Below, piece after piece: positions 1-6,703 of a stretch of 19,057 nucleotides of DNA. A model generated the notes under the pieces. It was not told where the DNA came from, did not search any database, and saw only the letters and a program-made list of their open reading frames with translations. The position numbers were made by a program, and so were the translations under genes. The stretch is from an uncultured Clostridia bacterium. Its GTDB lineage: Bacteria > Bacillota > Clostridia > Christensenellales > Aristaeellaceae. The stretch's first letter is position 1; each line of letters starts with the position of its first letter. Location: assembly GCA_946626395.1 (NCBI GenBank), contig CAMOUF010000084.1:1-19057 (forward strand), in the 5' to 3' direction.

Positions 1-1
1 C

Positions 2-115
2 CCGCCCCACGGCGGCTTCGGCCTGGGCGTGGACCGGCTGACCATGCTGCTGCTGGGCATCAGCATCAAGGAAGTCATGTTCCTGTTCCGCGGGCCCAAC
101 CGCATTACGCCCTAA
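2..115 (+). CDS. aspS: Aspartyl-tRNA synthetase, archaeal/non-discriminating type, C-terminal fragment
   Basis: Only the last 37 codons are in the window; the gene starts upstream. The fragment begins PPHGGFGLGVDRLTMLLLG, which is class II aminoacyl-tRNA synthetase motif 3 (the G-rich strand and the Arg that contacts ATP), and ends ...FRGPNRITP before a TAA. The PPHGGFGLG..RLTM.LLG pattern with a terminal R..P is typical of the archaeal-type AspRS that many clostridia carry, annotated as aspartate--tRNA(Asn) ligase. By family knowledge this form can charge both tRNA-Asp and tRNA-Asn, the latter being amidated by GatCAB. That non-discriminating role is inference, because the anticodon-binding domain is not visible. 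AsnRS and LysRS have related motif 3 sequences but match less well at the C-terminus. Confidence 0.85.
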   Translation, partial: PPHGGFGLGVDRLTMLLLGISIKEVMFLFRGPNRITP

Positions 116-127
116 TGGATTCGTTCT

Positions 128-171
128 TTGGCGGAGCCCGTTTTTGTACCCCAAAGGCGGGTTCCGTCCAA
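128..171 (+). other. Imperfect inverted repeat after aspS, possible weak terminator
   Basis: The left arm at 128-140 (TTGGCGGAGCCCG) pairs with the right arm at 158-171 (CGGGTTCCGTCCAA) over about 13 base pairs, with one G-U pair and one bulged base. The loop is 17 nt. It lies just after the aspS stop and upstream of the promoter at 219-247, so termination of aspS is a reasonable guess. No T-run follows the right arm on the plus strand, so it is not a canonical intrinsic terminator. Confidence 0.4.
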
Positions 172-218
172 TTCGTCTGAATGCCATCTTTCGGCAGCCT
201 GTCGCCGCTCCAAAACAG

Positions 219-247
219 TTGCGAAAACGCCGAAAATCTGTTATACT
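219..247 (+). promoter_or_regulatory. SigA-type promoter upstream of the Asp23 gene
   Basis: The -35 element is TTGCGA (219-224) and the -10 element is TATACT (242-247), separated by 17 bases. A TG dinucleotide at 239-240 makes an extended -10. Transcription would start near 254, leaving a short leader that includes the AGGAGG ribosome binding site about 10 bases before the ATG at 277. It probably drives the whole run of closely packed genes that begins with the Asp23-family gene. Confidence 0.8.
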
Positions 248-276
248 GAATTATCCCTGTTAGGAGGTGTTTTCGG

Positions 277-942
277 ATGGCACAGAAAAAAGAAAATCTC
301 CCCGTCAAAGTGAAAGTGGACGTGGATTTACAAAACGGAGGCACCATCAGCTATGCCAATGAAGTGATCGCCACCATCGCGGGCGTGGCCGCCAATGAAG
401 TGGACGGCGTGGCCGGCATGAGCGTGACCGGCAGCATCGGCGAAATCCTGGGCCGGAACAAGAATATCACCCGGGGCGTGAAGGTGGAGGTGGGCAGCCA
501 GGAGGCGTCCGCCGATCTGTACATTATCGTGGAATACGGCAAGCCCATTCAGAAGGTGGCCGCCGAGGTGCAGGAAAACGTGCGCAAGGCCCTGGAGGGC
601 CTGACCGGGCTGCATGTGGTGAAGGTGGACGTGCACGTGCAGGGCGTCAGCTTTGAAATGGACAAGAAGGCCAGTGAAAACCTGCTGGAAGCCTCCAAGA
701 ATCTTGCCGAGCCCGCCAAGGCCCAGGACAAGGAAGACGACGCCGTGGAGGATGAAGCCCTCTCTGAAGCCGCTTCCTTTGACGCCGGCACCCTGGCCGA
801 GGAAGCGGCCCTGGACGGCACGGAAGAAGAAGCCAAGGAAGCCATGGATGAAATGGCGTCCCCGGAAGAAAGCCCCAAGGAGACGGAGGAGACCGACAAA
901 GCAAAGCCCAAACGGAAGCCCAAGATGCGGCTTCGCGCCTGA
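277..942 (+). CDS. Asp23/Gls24 family envelope stress response protein
   Basis: The 221-residue protein has the Asp23/Gls24 (DUF322) fold at about residues 22-128: an opening strand G-T-I-S-Y-A-N-E-V-I, the A-G-V-A-A-N-E-V-D-G-V segment, a central D-L-Y-I-I-V-E-Y-G strand and a closing G-L-H-V-V-K-V-D-V-H-V-Q-G-V strand. In Staphylococcus aureus, Asp23 is a cytoplasmic protein held at the membrane by AmaP and linked to cell-wall stress; the same role is inferred here because an AmaP gene follows directly. After the domain comes a long tail (about 130-205) that is strongly acidic and rich in Ala, Glu and Asp, likely helical or disordered. It ends in a short basic stretch, KPKRKPKMRLRA. The tail roughly doubles the usual length. 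No signal peptide or membrane segment is present. The start is fixed by AGGAGG a few bases upstream. Confidence 0.9.
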   Translation: MAQKKENLPVKVKVDVDLQNGGTISYANEVIATIAGVAANEVDGVAGMSVTGSIGEILGRNKNITRGVKVEVGSQEASADLYIIVEYGKPIQKVAAEVQENVRKALEGLTGLHVVKVDVHVQGVSFEMDKKASENLLEASKNLAEPAKAQDKEDDAVEDEALSEAASFDAGTLAEEAALDGTEEEAKEAMDEMASPEESPKETEETDKAKPKRKPKMRLRA

Positions 943-960
943 AGGAAGGCGGTTGATTCC

Positions 961-994
961 CTCCCCGCGCGGGCATTTTTCGTCTGCCCGGGAG
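961..994 (+). other. Hairpin between the Asp23 and AmaP genes
   Basis: GGGCA at 971-975 pairs with TGCCC at 985-989. CTCCC at 961-965 can extend the stem by pairing with GGGAG at 990-994 across a small internal bulge. An A-run, not a T-run, follows, so this is not an ordinary plus-strand terminator. It could be an mRNA stability or processing element that adjusts the ratio of the two proteins; that role is a guess. Confidence 0.3.
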
Positions 995-1023
995 AAAAAA
1001 CAGCGAAGAAGGGAGCGGCCTGA

Positions 1024-1767
1024 ATGAAATTCAGAGTATGGGATCGGCTCATTCTTTTTCTTGGCGCGGTGATTACCGTCGCCGCGGGTATCGGCCTTTT
1101 TGTGGCCGGGCTGAGAACCCAGGGGGCAGAAGTTGAAAACGCCTCGGTGTTCACCCAGGTCATGCGCATCGTTTTCGGCGTTCTGCTGATCGTGTTCGGC
1201 GGGTATTTGATCGTTTTGCCCCGGCGCTACGCCATCACCCGGCGGGACTTTGTGGTGCAGCGGACGGATACGGGCGAGCTTCGCATCGCGGTGAAGGCCA
1301 TTGAAAACCTGGTCAAAAAATGCGTGAACCTGCATGAGGAAATCCAGCTCATTTCCATCAGCGTGTTAAACGCCAGAGACGGCGTGGTGGTGGAGCTGAA
1401 TATTTCTTTGGCCAACAATATTTCCATTCCCCTGGCCGTGGCCAGCCTGCAAAAGCAGATCAAGCAATACCTGGTGGCTTCCTCCGGCATCGAAGTGAAA
1501 GAGGTGCGGGTATCCGTGGAATCCACCAAGGACGAACCCATGATCGTGGCGGAAGCGGCAGAGCAGGAGGCGGAAGAGGACGATAAAAAAGCCCCCCTCC
1601 ACCAGCGTCTGTTCGGCCAGGCGGAGCAGCCCGCCATCGTGCCCGAGCCGCCCAAAATGGAGCCTCTCCCGGAAAACGAAAACAAGATCGAGCTGACCTA
1701 TGTAGGGGCCGACGCCCCCGCCCCGCTGGATGCGGCAAAGGAAACGGAGGAAGAAAAGCATGGCTGA
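1024..1767 (+). CDS. amaP: Alkaline shock response membrane anchor protein AmaP
   Basis: The 247-residue protein has two N-terminal transmembrane segments (about residues 8-30 and 48-66) joined by a short loop. A cytoplasmic part then contains an Asp23-like region at about 85-168 (E-E-I-Q-L-I-S-I-S-V, then E-V-K-E-V-R-V-S-V). The C-terminal tail (170-247) is acidic and proline-rich and resembles the tail of the preceding protein. This is the AmaP layout; AmaP recruits Asp23 to the membrane. Its place between Asp23 and DUF2273 genes is the conserved arrangement. The ATG at 1024 is preceded by AAGGGAG at suitable spacing. The 3' end overlaps the next gene by 8 bases, which suggests translational coupling. 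Confidence 0.88.
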   Translation: MKFRVWDRLILFLGAVITVAAGIGLFVAGLRTQGAEVENASVFTQVMRIVFGVLLIVFGGYLIVLPRRYAITRRDFVVQRTDTGELRIAVKAIENLVKKCVNLHEEIQLISISVLNARDGVVVELNISLANNISIPLAVASLQKQIKQYLVASSGIEVKEVRVSVESTKDEPMIVAEAAEQEAEEDDKKAPLHQRLFGQAEQPAIVPEPPKMEPLPENENKIELTYVGADAPAPLDAAKETEEEKHG

Positions 1768-2116
1768 CCATGGAAAGAAAACCTTCCTGGATTCCGCGTT
1801 TGAAATCGGCACGCCGGAATGCGCCGTGCTGTGCGCCTGCGTGGCCATGGTGCTGGCCCTGCTCATTCTGTGGCTGGGCCTGTGGAGCACGCTGTTCATT
1901 TTCCTGTTGATGCTGCTGGGCGCGTTTATCGGCGGCGTGAAAAACAAGCGCCTTTGGTGCCGGGACGCGGTGAACCGTATGTTCCCCCCAAAAACCCCCT
2001 CTTCCTACCGCCGGGAGCAGCGCGCGCCCCGTCATGCGGCGCAGCAGCAAAGCGCCCCGGACCCGGAGGCTTATGAGGAAGAGGAACAGGAGCAGGACGG
2101 CAATTACCAGGCGTAA
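1760..2116 (+). CDS. DUF2273-like small membrane protein
   Basis: The 118-residue protein has a hydrophobic core at about residues 22-55: a first helix around A-V-L-C-A-C-V-A-M-V-L-A-L-L-I-L and a second around L-F-I-F-L-L-M-L-L-G-A-F-I-G-G. This matches the two-helix hairpin of DUF2273 proteins, which accompany Asp23 and AmaP in Firmicutes. The remainder is a cytoplasmic tail rich in Pro, Arg, Gln and Glu, acidic at its end. The ATG at 1760 is chosen because GGAGG lies about 7 bases upstream and it overlaps amaP by 8 bases; an in-frame start at 1730 would lie inside amaP without a ribosome binding site. Its function is unknown; presumably it belongs to the membrane-associated Asp23 complex. 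Confidence 0.75.
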   Translation: MADHGKKTFLDSAFEIGTPECAVLCACVAMVLALLILWLGLWSTLFIFLLMLLGAFIGGVKNKRLWCRDAVNRMFPPKTPSSYRREQRAPRHAAQQQSAPDPEAYEEEEQEQDGNYQA

Positions 2117-2146
2117 ACAACAAACGATGAAGGAGATCTGACTTCC

Positions 2147-2572
2147 ATGGCTCGTAAATCAGCGCGGACAGCAGCGGTGCAGATGGTGTTTGAAAACATG
2201 CTGGGCGGCGACGGCGGTGAAGAAACGCTGCGCGGCCTGATCGAGTTCACCCCGGAAGAGGACGACCAGAAATATATCGATGAGCTTCTCTCCGGCGTGG
2301 AGCAGAACGCGGAGGCCCTGGACGCTTCCATCGAAAAATGCTTGAAGGGCTGGACGCTGGACCGTATCGCCCGGGTGGATTTGGCCGTGCTGCGGGTGGC
2401 GGCTTACGAGCTTTGCTATGAAAGGGAGACCCCGGACGCGGTGATTATTAACGAGGCCGTCGCCCTGGCGCAAAAATTCGATTCCCCCACCGCCGCCAAA
2501 TTTGTAAACGGCGTTTTGTCCACCCTGCTTTCCCAGCGGGAGGAAATGAAAGCGCCGGAGGAAAACGCCTGA
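2147..2572 (+). CDS. nusB: Transcription antitermination factor NusB
   Basis: The 141-residue all-helical protein has the usual NusB length. It begins A-R-K-S-A-R-T-A-A-V-Q-M-V-F-E, the N-terminal helix that carries the Arg-rich boxA RNA contact surface. It ends with N-E-A-V-A-L-A-Q-K-F-D-S-P-T-A-A-K-F-V-N-G-V-L, the most conserved stretch of the family. With NusE (ribosomal protein S10), NusB binds boxA of the rRNA leader and supports antitermination of rRNA transcription. A good ribosome binding site (GAAGGAGA) precedes the ATG. The TGA stop shares one base with the ATG of the next gene, so the two are probably translationally coupled. Confidence 0.93.
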   Translation: MARKSARTAAVQMVFENMLGGDGGEETLRGLIEFTPEEDDQKYIDELLSGVEQNAEALDASIEKCLKGWTLDRIARVDLAVLRVAAYELCYERETPDAVIINEAVALAQKFDSPTAAKFVNGVLSTLLSQREEMKAPEENA

Positions 2573-3537
2573 TGCTGGCGCTGGGCCTGGACACCAGCTG
2601 CTATACCACGTCCGCCGCCCTGTGTGCTTTGGGGCAGGAGCCCCGGCAGGAAAGGCGTCTATTGCCGGTTGCGGCAGGTGAACGCGGCCTTCGCCAAAGC
2701 GAGGCCGTTTTTGCGCATGTAAGGCAGCTTTCCCAGGTGCTGCCCCGGCTGCTGGAAAAGGAGCATCCGCCCGTTTCCTGCGTGTGCGCGTCGGCCTCTC
2801 CCCGGGACGGGGAGGATTCCTACATGCCCGTGTTTCAGGTGGGCGTTTCCCAGGGAAGGAATATCGCCGCGGCCCTGGACGTTCCCTTTTTTACCACCCC
2901 CCACCAGCGGGGCCATATCGCCGCCGCCAAGTACGGCACCGGGCTGAAAGCGGAACGCTTTATCGCACTGCACCTATCCGGCGGCACCACGGACGCTTTG
3001 CTCCTGGACGGGGAAACCATTTCTCCCCTGGGCGCCTCTGTGGATTTGCACGCGGGGCAATTGGTGGACCGGATCGGCGTGGCCCTGGGGCTGCCCTTTC
3101 CCTGCGGCCCCTATCTGGAGGAATTGGCGGTCCAAGGTCAATGCGAAAACCGGGTGCCGGTGAGCTTTGAAAAGGATGGGCTGCGCTGCCATTTATCCGG
3201 CGCGGAGGCCCAGCTGCTTCGCATGATCACCGCGGGAGAACCAAAGGAAAACGTGGCGGCGGAGGTGTACGGCGTACTGTGCCGCACGGTGCACCGGCTG
3301 CTGCTTTCCGCATCAGAGGCCGCGGGCGTAAAGGATTTATTGGTGGCGGGGGGCGTAGCCTCCTCGGCGCTTTTAAGAAAGCTGCTGCTGGAACGAAATG
3401 AAAAACGGCGCACCGGACTGCATTTTTATTTTGGACGGCCCGAGTTTTCCGGCGACAACGCCGTGGGCGTGGCGCTGATCGGGCTGGAACAGTATCAAAA
3501 GACGCTGAATCGATCCGCTGACGGAAAGGAAATTTGA
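2572..3537 (+). CDS. TsaD/Kae1-like paralogue (Gcp family, function unknown)
   Basis: The 321-residue protein has the ASKHA-type nucleotide-binding fold of TsaD/Kae1, the enzyme for t6A37 in tRNA. The visible motifs are HQRGH (111-115), equivalent to the metal-binding HxxxH of TsaD; LSGGTTD (135-141); the V-D-R-I-G-V-A-L-G-L-P-F-P-C-G-P segment (165-180); AGGVASS (259-265); and SGDNAVG (293-299), holding the conserved C-terminal Asp. It is not a standard TsaD: the N-terminal TSCDET motif is TSCYTT here (8-13), and the region near 75-95 contains SYMPVFQVG in place of the GPGLVGSL-type loop. From memory, the DTS.YTTS, RGLRQS.AVF and SYMPVF signatures mark a clostridial paralogue family often annotated O-sialoglycoprotein endopeptidase. 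True TsaD is presumably elsewhere in the genome. It overlaps nusB by one base. Confidence 0.8.
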   Translation: MLALGLDTSCYTTSAALCALGQEPRQERRLLPVAAGERGLRQSEAVFAHVRQLSQVLPRLLEKEHPPVSCVCASASPRDGEDSYMPVFQVGVSQGRNIAAALDVPFFTTPHQRGHIAAAKYGTGLKAERFIALHLSGGTTDALLLDGETISPLGASVDLHAGQLVDRIGVALGLPFPCGPYLEELAVQGQCENRVPVSFEKDGLRCHLSGAEAQLLRMITAGEPKENVAAEVYGVLCRTVHRLLLSASEAAGVKDLLVAGGVASSALLRKLLLERNEKRRTGLHFYFGRPEFSGDNAVGVALIGLEQYQKTLNRSADGKEI

Positions 3538-3539
3538 GC

Positions 3540-4385
3540 ATGGCAAAAATCATGGATGGCAAGGCGCTTGCCGCGGAACAGATGATCCAGTTGAAAACCC
3601 GGGTGGACGCCCTGCGGGACAAAGGAAAAACGGTGGGCCTGACCGTGATCCTGGTAGGGGACAATCCCGCCAGCCAGGTCTATGTACGCAATAAGGGCAA
3701 GGCCTGTCAGGAATTGGGCATTTTGGGGGATACTATCGTATTGCCCGCCGAAACGAGCCAGGAGGATCTGATCGCCCTGATCGAAAAGCTGAACCGGGAG
3801 AAAGCCGTGGACGGCATTCTGGTGCAGCTGCCCCTTCCCCGGCATCTGAACGAAAGCGAAGTGTTGCGGCATATCGCCCCGGACAAGGACGTGGACGGCT
3901 TCCACATCGAAAACGCGGGCAAGCTGTTTACCGGCCAGCCCGGCGTGGTGGCCTGCACCCCCAAGGGCATCCTGCATATGCTCAAGGCCAGCGGCGTGCC
4001 CCTTTCCGGCAAGGAAGCCGTGGTGATCGGCCGCAGCAATATCGTGGGCAAGCCCATAGCCATGCTGCTGCTGAATGAAAACTGCACCGTCCCCCTCTGC
4101 CATTCCCGCACCCAGGATCTGGCGGCCCATACCCGCCGGGCGGATATTCTGGTGGCCGCCGTGGGCAAGCCCCGGTTTATTACCGCCGATATGGTCAAGC
4201 CCGGCGCCGCCGTTGTGGACGTGGGCATCAACCGGGTGGACGGCAAAGTGGTGGGCGATGTGGACTTTGAGCAGGTGGAAAAGGTGGCGGGATATATTTC
4301 CCCCGTGCCCGGCGGCGTGGGCAAAATGACCATCTGCATGCTGATGGAAAACACCGTAGAAGCCGCCGAAAGAAAGGTTTTGTGA
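3540..4385 (+). CDS. folD: Bifunctional methylenetetrahydrofolate dehydrogenase/cyclohydrolase FolD
   Basis: FolD interconverts 5,10-methylene-THF, methenyl-THF and 10-formyl-THF in the cytoplasm, supplying one-carbon units for purines and formyl-Met. The 281-residue length is typical. The active-site segment S-Q-V-Y-V-R-N-K-G-K-A-C contains Tyr48 and the catalytic Lys54. DGILVQLPLP carries Gln96, and KDVDGFH carries Asp119. The dinucleotide-binding motif GRSNIVGKP is at 164-172, and the family C-terminal signature PVPGGVGKMT is present. The ATG at 3540 is preferred because GGAAAGGA lies about 9 bases upstream; a TTG six bases earlier would sit too close to it. The start lies just after the stop of the TsaD-like gene. 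Confidence 0.95.
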   Translation: MAKIMDGKALAAEQMIQLKTRVDALRDKGKTVGLTVILVGDNPASQVYVRNKGKACQELGILGDTIVLPAETSQEDLIALIEKLNREKAVDGILVQLPLPRHLNESEVLRHIAPDKDVDGFHIENAGKLFTGQPGVVACTPKGILHMLKASGVPLSGKEAVVIGRSNIVGKPIAMLLLNENCTVPLCHSRTQDLAAHTRRADILVAAVGKPRFITADMVKPGAAVVDVGINRVDGKVVGDVDFEQVEKVAGYISPVPGGVGKMTICMLMENTVEAAERKVL

Positions 4386-4386
4386 T

Positions 4387-5610
4387 ATGGCCTGGACGCT
4401 TTCCGTGTCGGAATTGAACGATTACGTGCGCCGGGCCCTGGCCAGCGACCCGTCTCTCCGGTTTCTGTCCATCCGGGGAGAAATCAGCGATTTTAAAAAA
4501 TATTCGTCGGGGCACTGGTATTTTACGCTGAAAGATGAAACCGCCATGATCCAGTGCGTGTGCTTTCGGCAATATAACATGCGCCTGGATTTCAGGCCGG
4601 AAAACGGCATGAAGGTGGTGCTCACCGGCGCGGTGGGGCTGTATCCCGAACGGGGCCAGTATCAGTTTTACGCGGAAGGCATGACCCGGGACGGGGTGGG
4701 CGAATTATATTTAAAGCTGGAAGCCCTGAAAAACAAGCTGATGAAGGAAGGCCTGTTTGACGTGGCGAAGAAGCGGCCCCTGCCCCTTCTGCCCCGGGCC
4801 ATCGGCGTGGTCACCAGCCGCAGCGGCGCGGTGATCCATGATATCGCCACCGTCACCCGCCGCCGGTATCCCGCCATGCAGATCATCCTGCGTCCCGCCC
4901 AGGTGCAGGGGGAAGGCGCTGCGGAGGACATTGCCGCCGGCATCGCGGAAATCTCCGCCCTGCCCCAGGTGGATGTGGTCATCGTAGGCCGGGGCGGCGG
5001 CTCTCTGGAGGATTTATGGGCCTTTAACGAGGAAATCGTGGTGCGTGCCATTGCCGCCTGCCCGGTGCCGGTGGTATCGGCGGTGGGCCACGAGGTAGAC
5101 GTGACGCTGGCCGATTTGGCGGCGGACGTGCGGGCCGCCACCCCTTCGGTGGCCGCCGAGGTGTGCGTGCCGGAAAGGGAAGCGCTGCTTACCACCATCG
5201 AAAAAATGAAGCAGGCCATGGCCCGGGCGGGGAAAAACATGATCCTGGCCCGGCAGTCCCGGCTGGCCCTGTGCGAAAAGCGGCTGGCGGCCCGGCATCC
5301 CGCCGCCCTGGTCCGGGACGCCATGGGGCGGAAGGATTTGCTGACCCACCGGCTGCAGGCCGCCGCCCAACGGAAATTCACCCTGCTGCAAAACAGAACT
5401 GACTATCTGACCAGGCAATTGAACGCCCTGGGCCCGCGCCAGGCCATGAGCCGGGGCTACGCCGTGCTGCTGGACGGAAAGAAGGCCGTGACCCACGCGG
5501 AGGACGCGCCGGAGGAAATGACCGTGCTGCTCCAGGACGGCAGGCTGCGGGGGCGCACCCTGGACAAACGAAAGGAGGATCCTTTTGGCCAAGAAGCAAG
5601 CCTCGTTTGA
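4387..5610 (+). CDS. xseA: Exodeoxyribonuclease VII large subunit
   Basis: XseA is the catalytic subunit of exonuclease VII, which degrades single-stranded DNA from both ends and acts in repair and recombination. The 407-residue protein has an N-terminal OB fold (about 1-100), including S-I-R-G-E-I-S-D-F-K and G-H-W-Y-F-T-L-K-D, which binds single-stranded DNA. The catalytic domain follows with TSRSGA (143-148), V-I-V-G-R-G-G-G-S-L-E-D-L-W (198-211) and SAVGHEVDVTLADLAADVRA (231-250). A helical, coiled-coil-like C-terminal region (about 265-345) is the expected XseB docking surface. It is somewhat shorter than the E. coli protein, as is common in Firmicutes. It begins one base after folD ends and overlaps xseB by 26 bases. 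Confidence 0.95.
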   Translation: MAWTLSVSELNDYVRRALASDPSLRFLSIRGEISDFKKYSSGHWYFTLKDETAMIQCVCFRQYNMRLDFRPENGMKVVLTGAVGLYPERGQYQFYAEGMTRDGVGELYLKLEALKNKLMKEGLFDVAKKRPLPLLPRAIGVVTSRSGAVIHDIATVTRRRYPAMQIILRPAQVQGEGAAEDIAAGIAEISALPQVDVVIVGRGGGSLEDLWAFNEEIVVRAIAACPVPVVSAVGHEVDVTLADLAADVRAATPSVAAEVCVPEREALLTTIEKMKQAMARAGKNMILARQSRLALCEKRLAARHPAALVRDAMGRKDLLTHRLQAAAQRKFTLLQNRTDYLTRQLNALGPRQAMSRGYAVLLDGKKAVTHAEDAPEEMTVLLQDGRLRGRTLDKRKEDPFGQEASLV

Positions 5611-5803
5611 GGACAGGCTCATGGAGCTGGAGGATTTGGTGAAAAAAATGGAGGGCGGCTCCTTACCGCTGAGCGAAGCCCTGGCCGCCTATGAGACGGG
5701 CATGAAGCTGAGCAAGGAGCTGACGGAGGAATTATCCGCCGCGGAAAAGAAAATGCTGGAATTGTCCGGCGGGCAAACCGCGGCCATGGAGGACGCGCCA
5801 TGA
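5585..5803 (+). CDS. xseB: Exodeoxyribonuclease VII small subunit, TTG start
   Basis: The 72-residue protein matches XseB in size and in its opening S-F-E-D-R-L-M-E-L-E-D-L-V-K-K-M-E-G-G-S-L-P-L-S-E-A-L-A-A-Y-E-T-G. It forms a helical hairpin that binds the XseA C-terminal region in multiple copies. The TTG at 5585 is chosen because AAAGGAGG (5571-5578) lies six bases before it, and because the first ATG (5622) would remove the conserved opening segment. The start lies inside xseA (26-base overlap), and the stop overlaps the ispA start as ATGA, so the three genes should be translationally coupled. Confidence 0.92.
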   Translation: MAKKQASFEDRLMELEDLVKKMEGGSLPLSEALAAYETGMKLSKELTEELSAAEKKMLELSGGQTAAMEDAP

Positions 5804-6666
5804 ACGTGCAGGAAGCCCTGGCGGGCTACAAGGAAACGCTGGAAGCCTATTTGGACGCGCTGCCCATGAAGGGAGCCCCGGACAGCCTCAGGGAAGCCAT
5901 GCGGTACAGCCTGTTAAACGGCGGCAAGCGCCTGCGGGGGTGTCTGCTGCTTTCCTCCTGCGAAATGCTGGGGGGTGATGAAGCCGATGCCCTGCCCTTT
6001 GCAGCGGCGCTGGAAATGATCCACGCCTATTCCCTGATTCACGACGACCTGCCTGCCATGGACAACGATACCCTGCGCCGGGGCAAGCCCACCAATCACG
6101 TGGTGTTCGGGGAGGCGGTAGCCATCCTGGCAGGCGACGCGCTGCTGACCCACGCGGTGGAGATCATGGCCGCTTCCGGGCATCTCCATGTCCTGGAGGC
6201 GCTGCGCGAGATCATCGGGGCCGCGGGCGTGGGCGGCATGCTGGCCGGGCAGACCCTGGATGTGACCCTGGAGGGCATGGCCCCCGACATTGGCTTGGTT
6301 CAAAAAATCCACCAGGGAAAAACCGCCGCTCTACTCACCGCACCGGTAACGGCGGGCCTGCTGCTGGCCGGGGCGGAGGAAAGCCAGGTGGAGGCTGGGC
6401 GGCAGTACGGCTATCATCTGGGCATGGCGTTCCAAATCGTGGACGACCTGCTGGACCTGGAGGGCGACCCTCAGCTGATGGGCAAGACCCTGGGCAAAGA
6501 CCGGGAAGAAGGCAAGCTGACCTGGCCCGCCTGCGTGGGCGTGGAGCAGGCCAGAAGGGACGCGGAAAAGCACATTCAGGAAGCGGTGACCGCGCTTGCT
6601 CCCTTTGGAGAAAAGGCCGCTTTCCTGCGGGAGCTGGCTGAGTCCACCCTGCACCGAGCGCAGTGA
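5800..6666 (+). CDS. ispA: Farnesyl diphosphate synthase / short-chain polyprenyl synthetase
   Basis: The 288-residue enzyme condenses IPP with DMAPP and GPP to give FPP (possibly GGPP), the precursor of undecaprenyl phosphate and quinones. GGKRLRG (41-47) binds the diphosphate. The first aspartate-rich motif DDLPAMD is at 82-88, followed by the R-R-G-K-P-T-N-H segment; the second, DDLLD, is at 215-219 within F-Q-I-V-D-D-L-L-D. Both Mg2+ sites are intact. The two-residue P-A insertion in the first motif is the bacterial FPPS pattern. The start overlaps the xseB stop as ATGA. In many clostridia this gene is followed by DUF212 and then dxs; the DUF212 gene is here but dxs is not. Confidence 0.93.
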   Translation: MNVQEALAGYKETLEAYLDALPMKGAPDSLREAMRYSLLNGGKRLRGCLLLSSCEMLGGDEADALPFAAALEMIHAYSLIHDDLPAMDNDTLRRGKPTNHVVFGEAVAILAGDALLTHAVEIMAASGHLHVLEALREIIGAAGVGGMLAGQTLDVTLEGMAPDIGLVQKIHQGKTAALLTAPVTAGLLLAGAEESQVEAGRQYGYHLGMAFQIVDDLLDLEGDPQLMGKTLGKDREEGKLTWPACVGVEQARRDAEKHIQEAVTALAPFGEKAAFLRELAESTLHRAQ

Positions 6667-6703
6667 AGCGCTTTCCCATACAAAAGGAATCGAGGAATCC
6701 GGC

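Noticed and set aside
140..180. A tRNA-like T-arm (CGGGTTCCG) after aspS
   Set aside because: No acceptor stem, anticodon arm or TTC-A loop pattern can be folded around it; it belongs to the inverted repeat.
328..1335. A 335-codon minus-strand open frame opposite the Asp23 and AmaP genes
   Set aside because: It is His/Gly-rich shadow coding without motifs, opposite two recognised genes.
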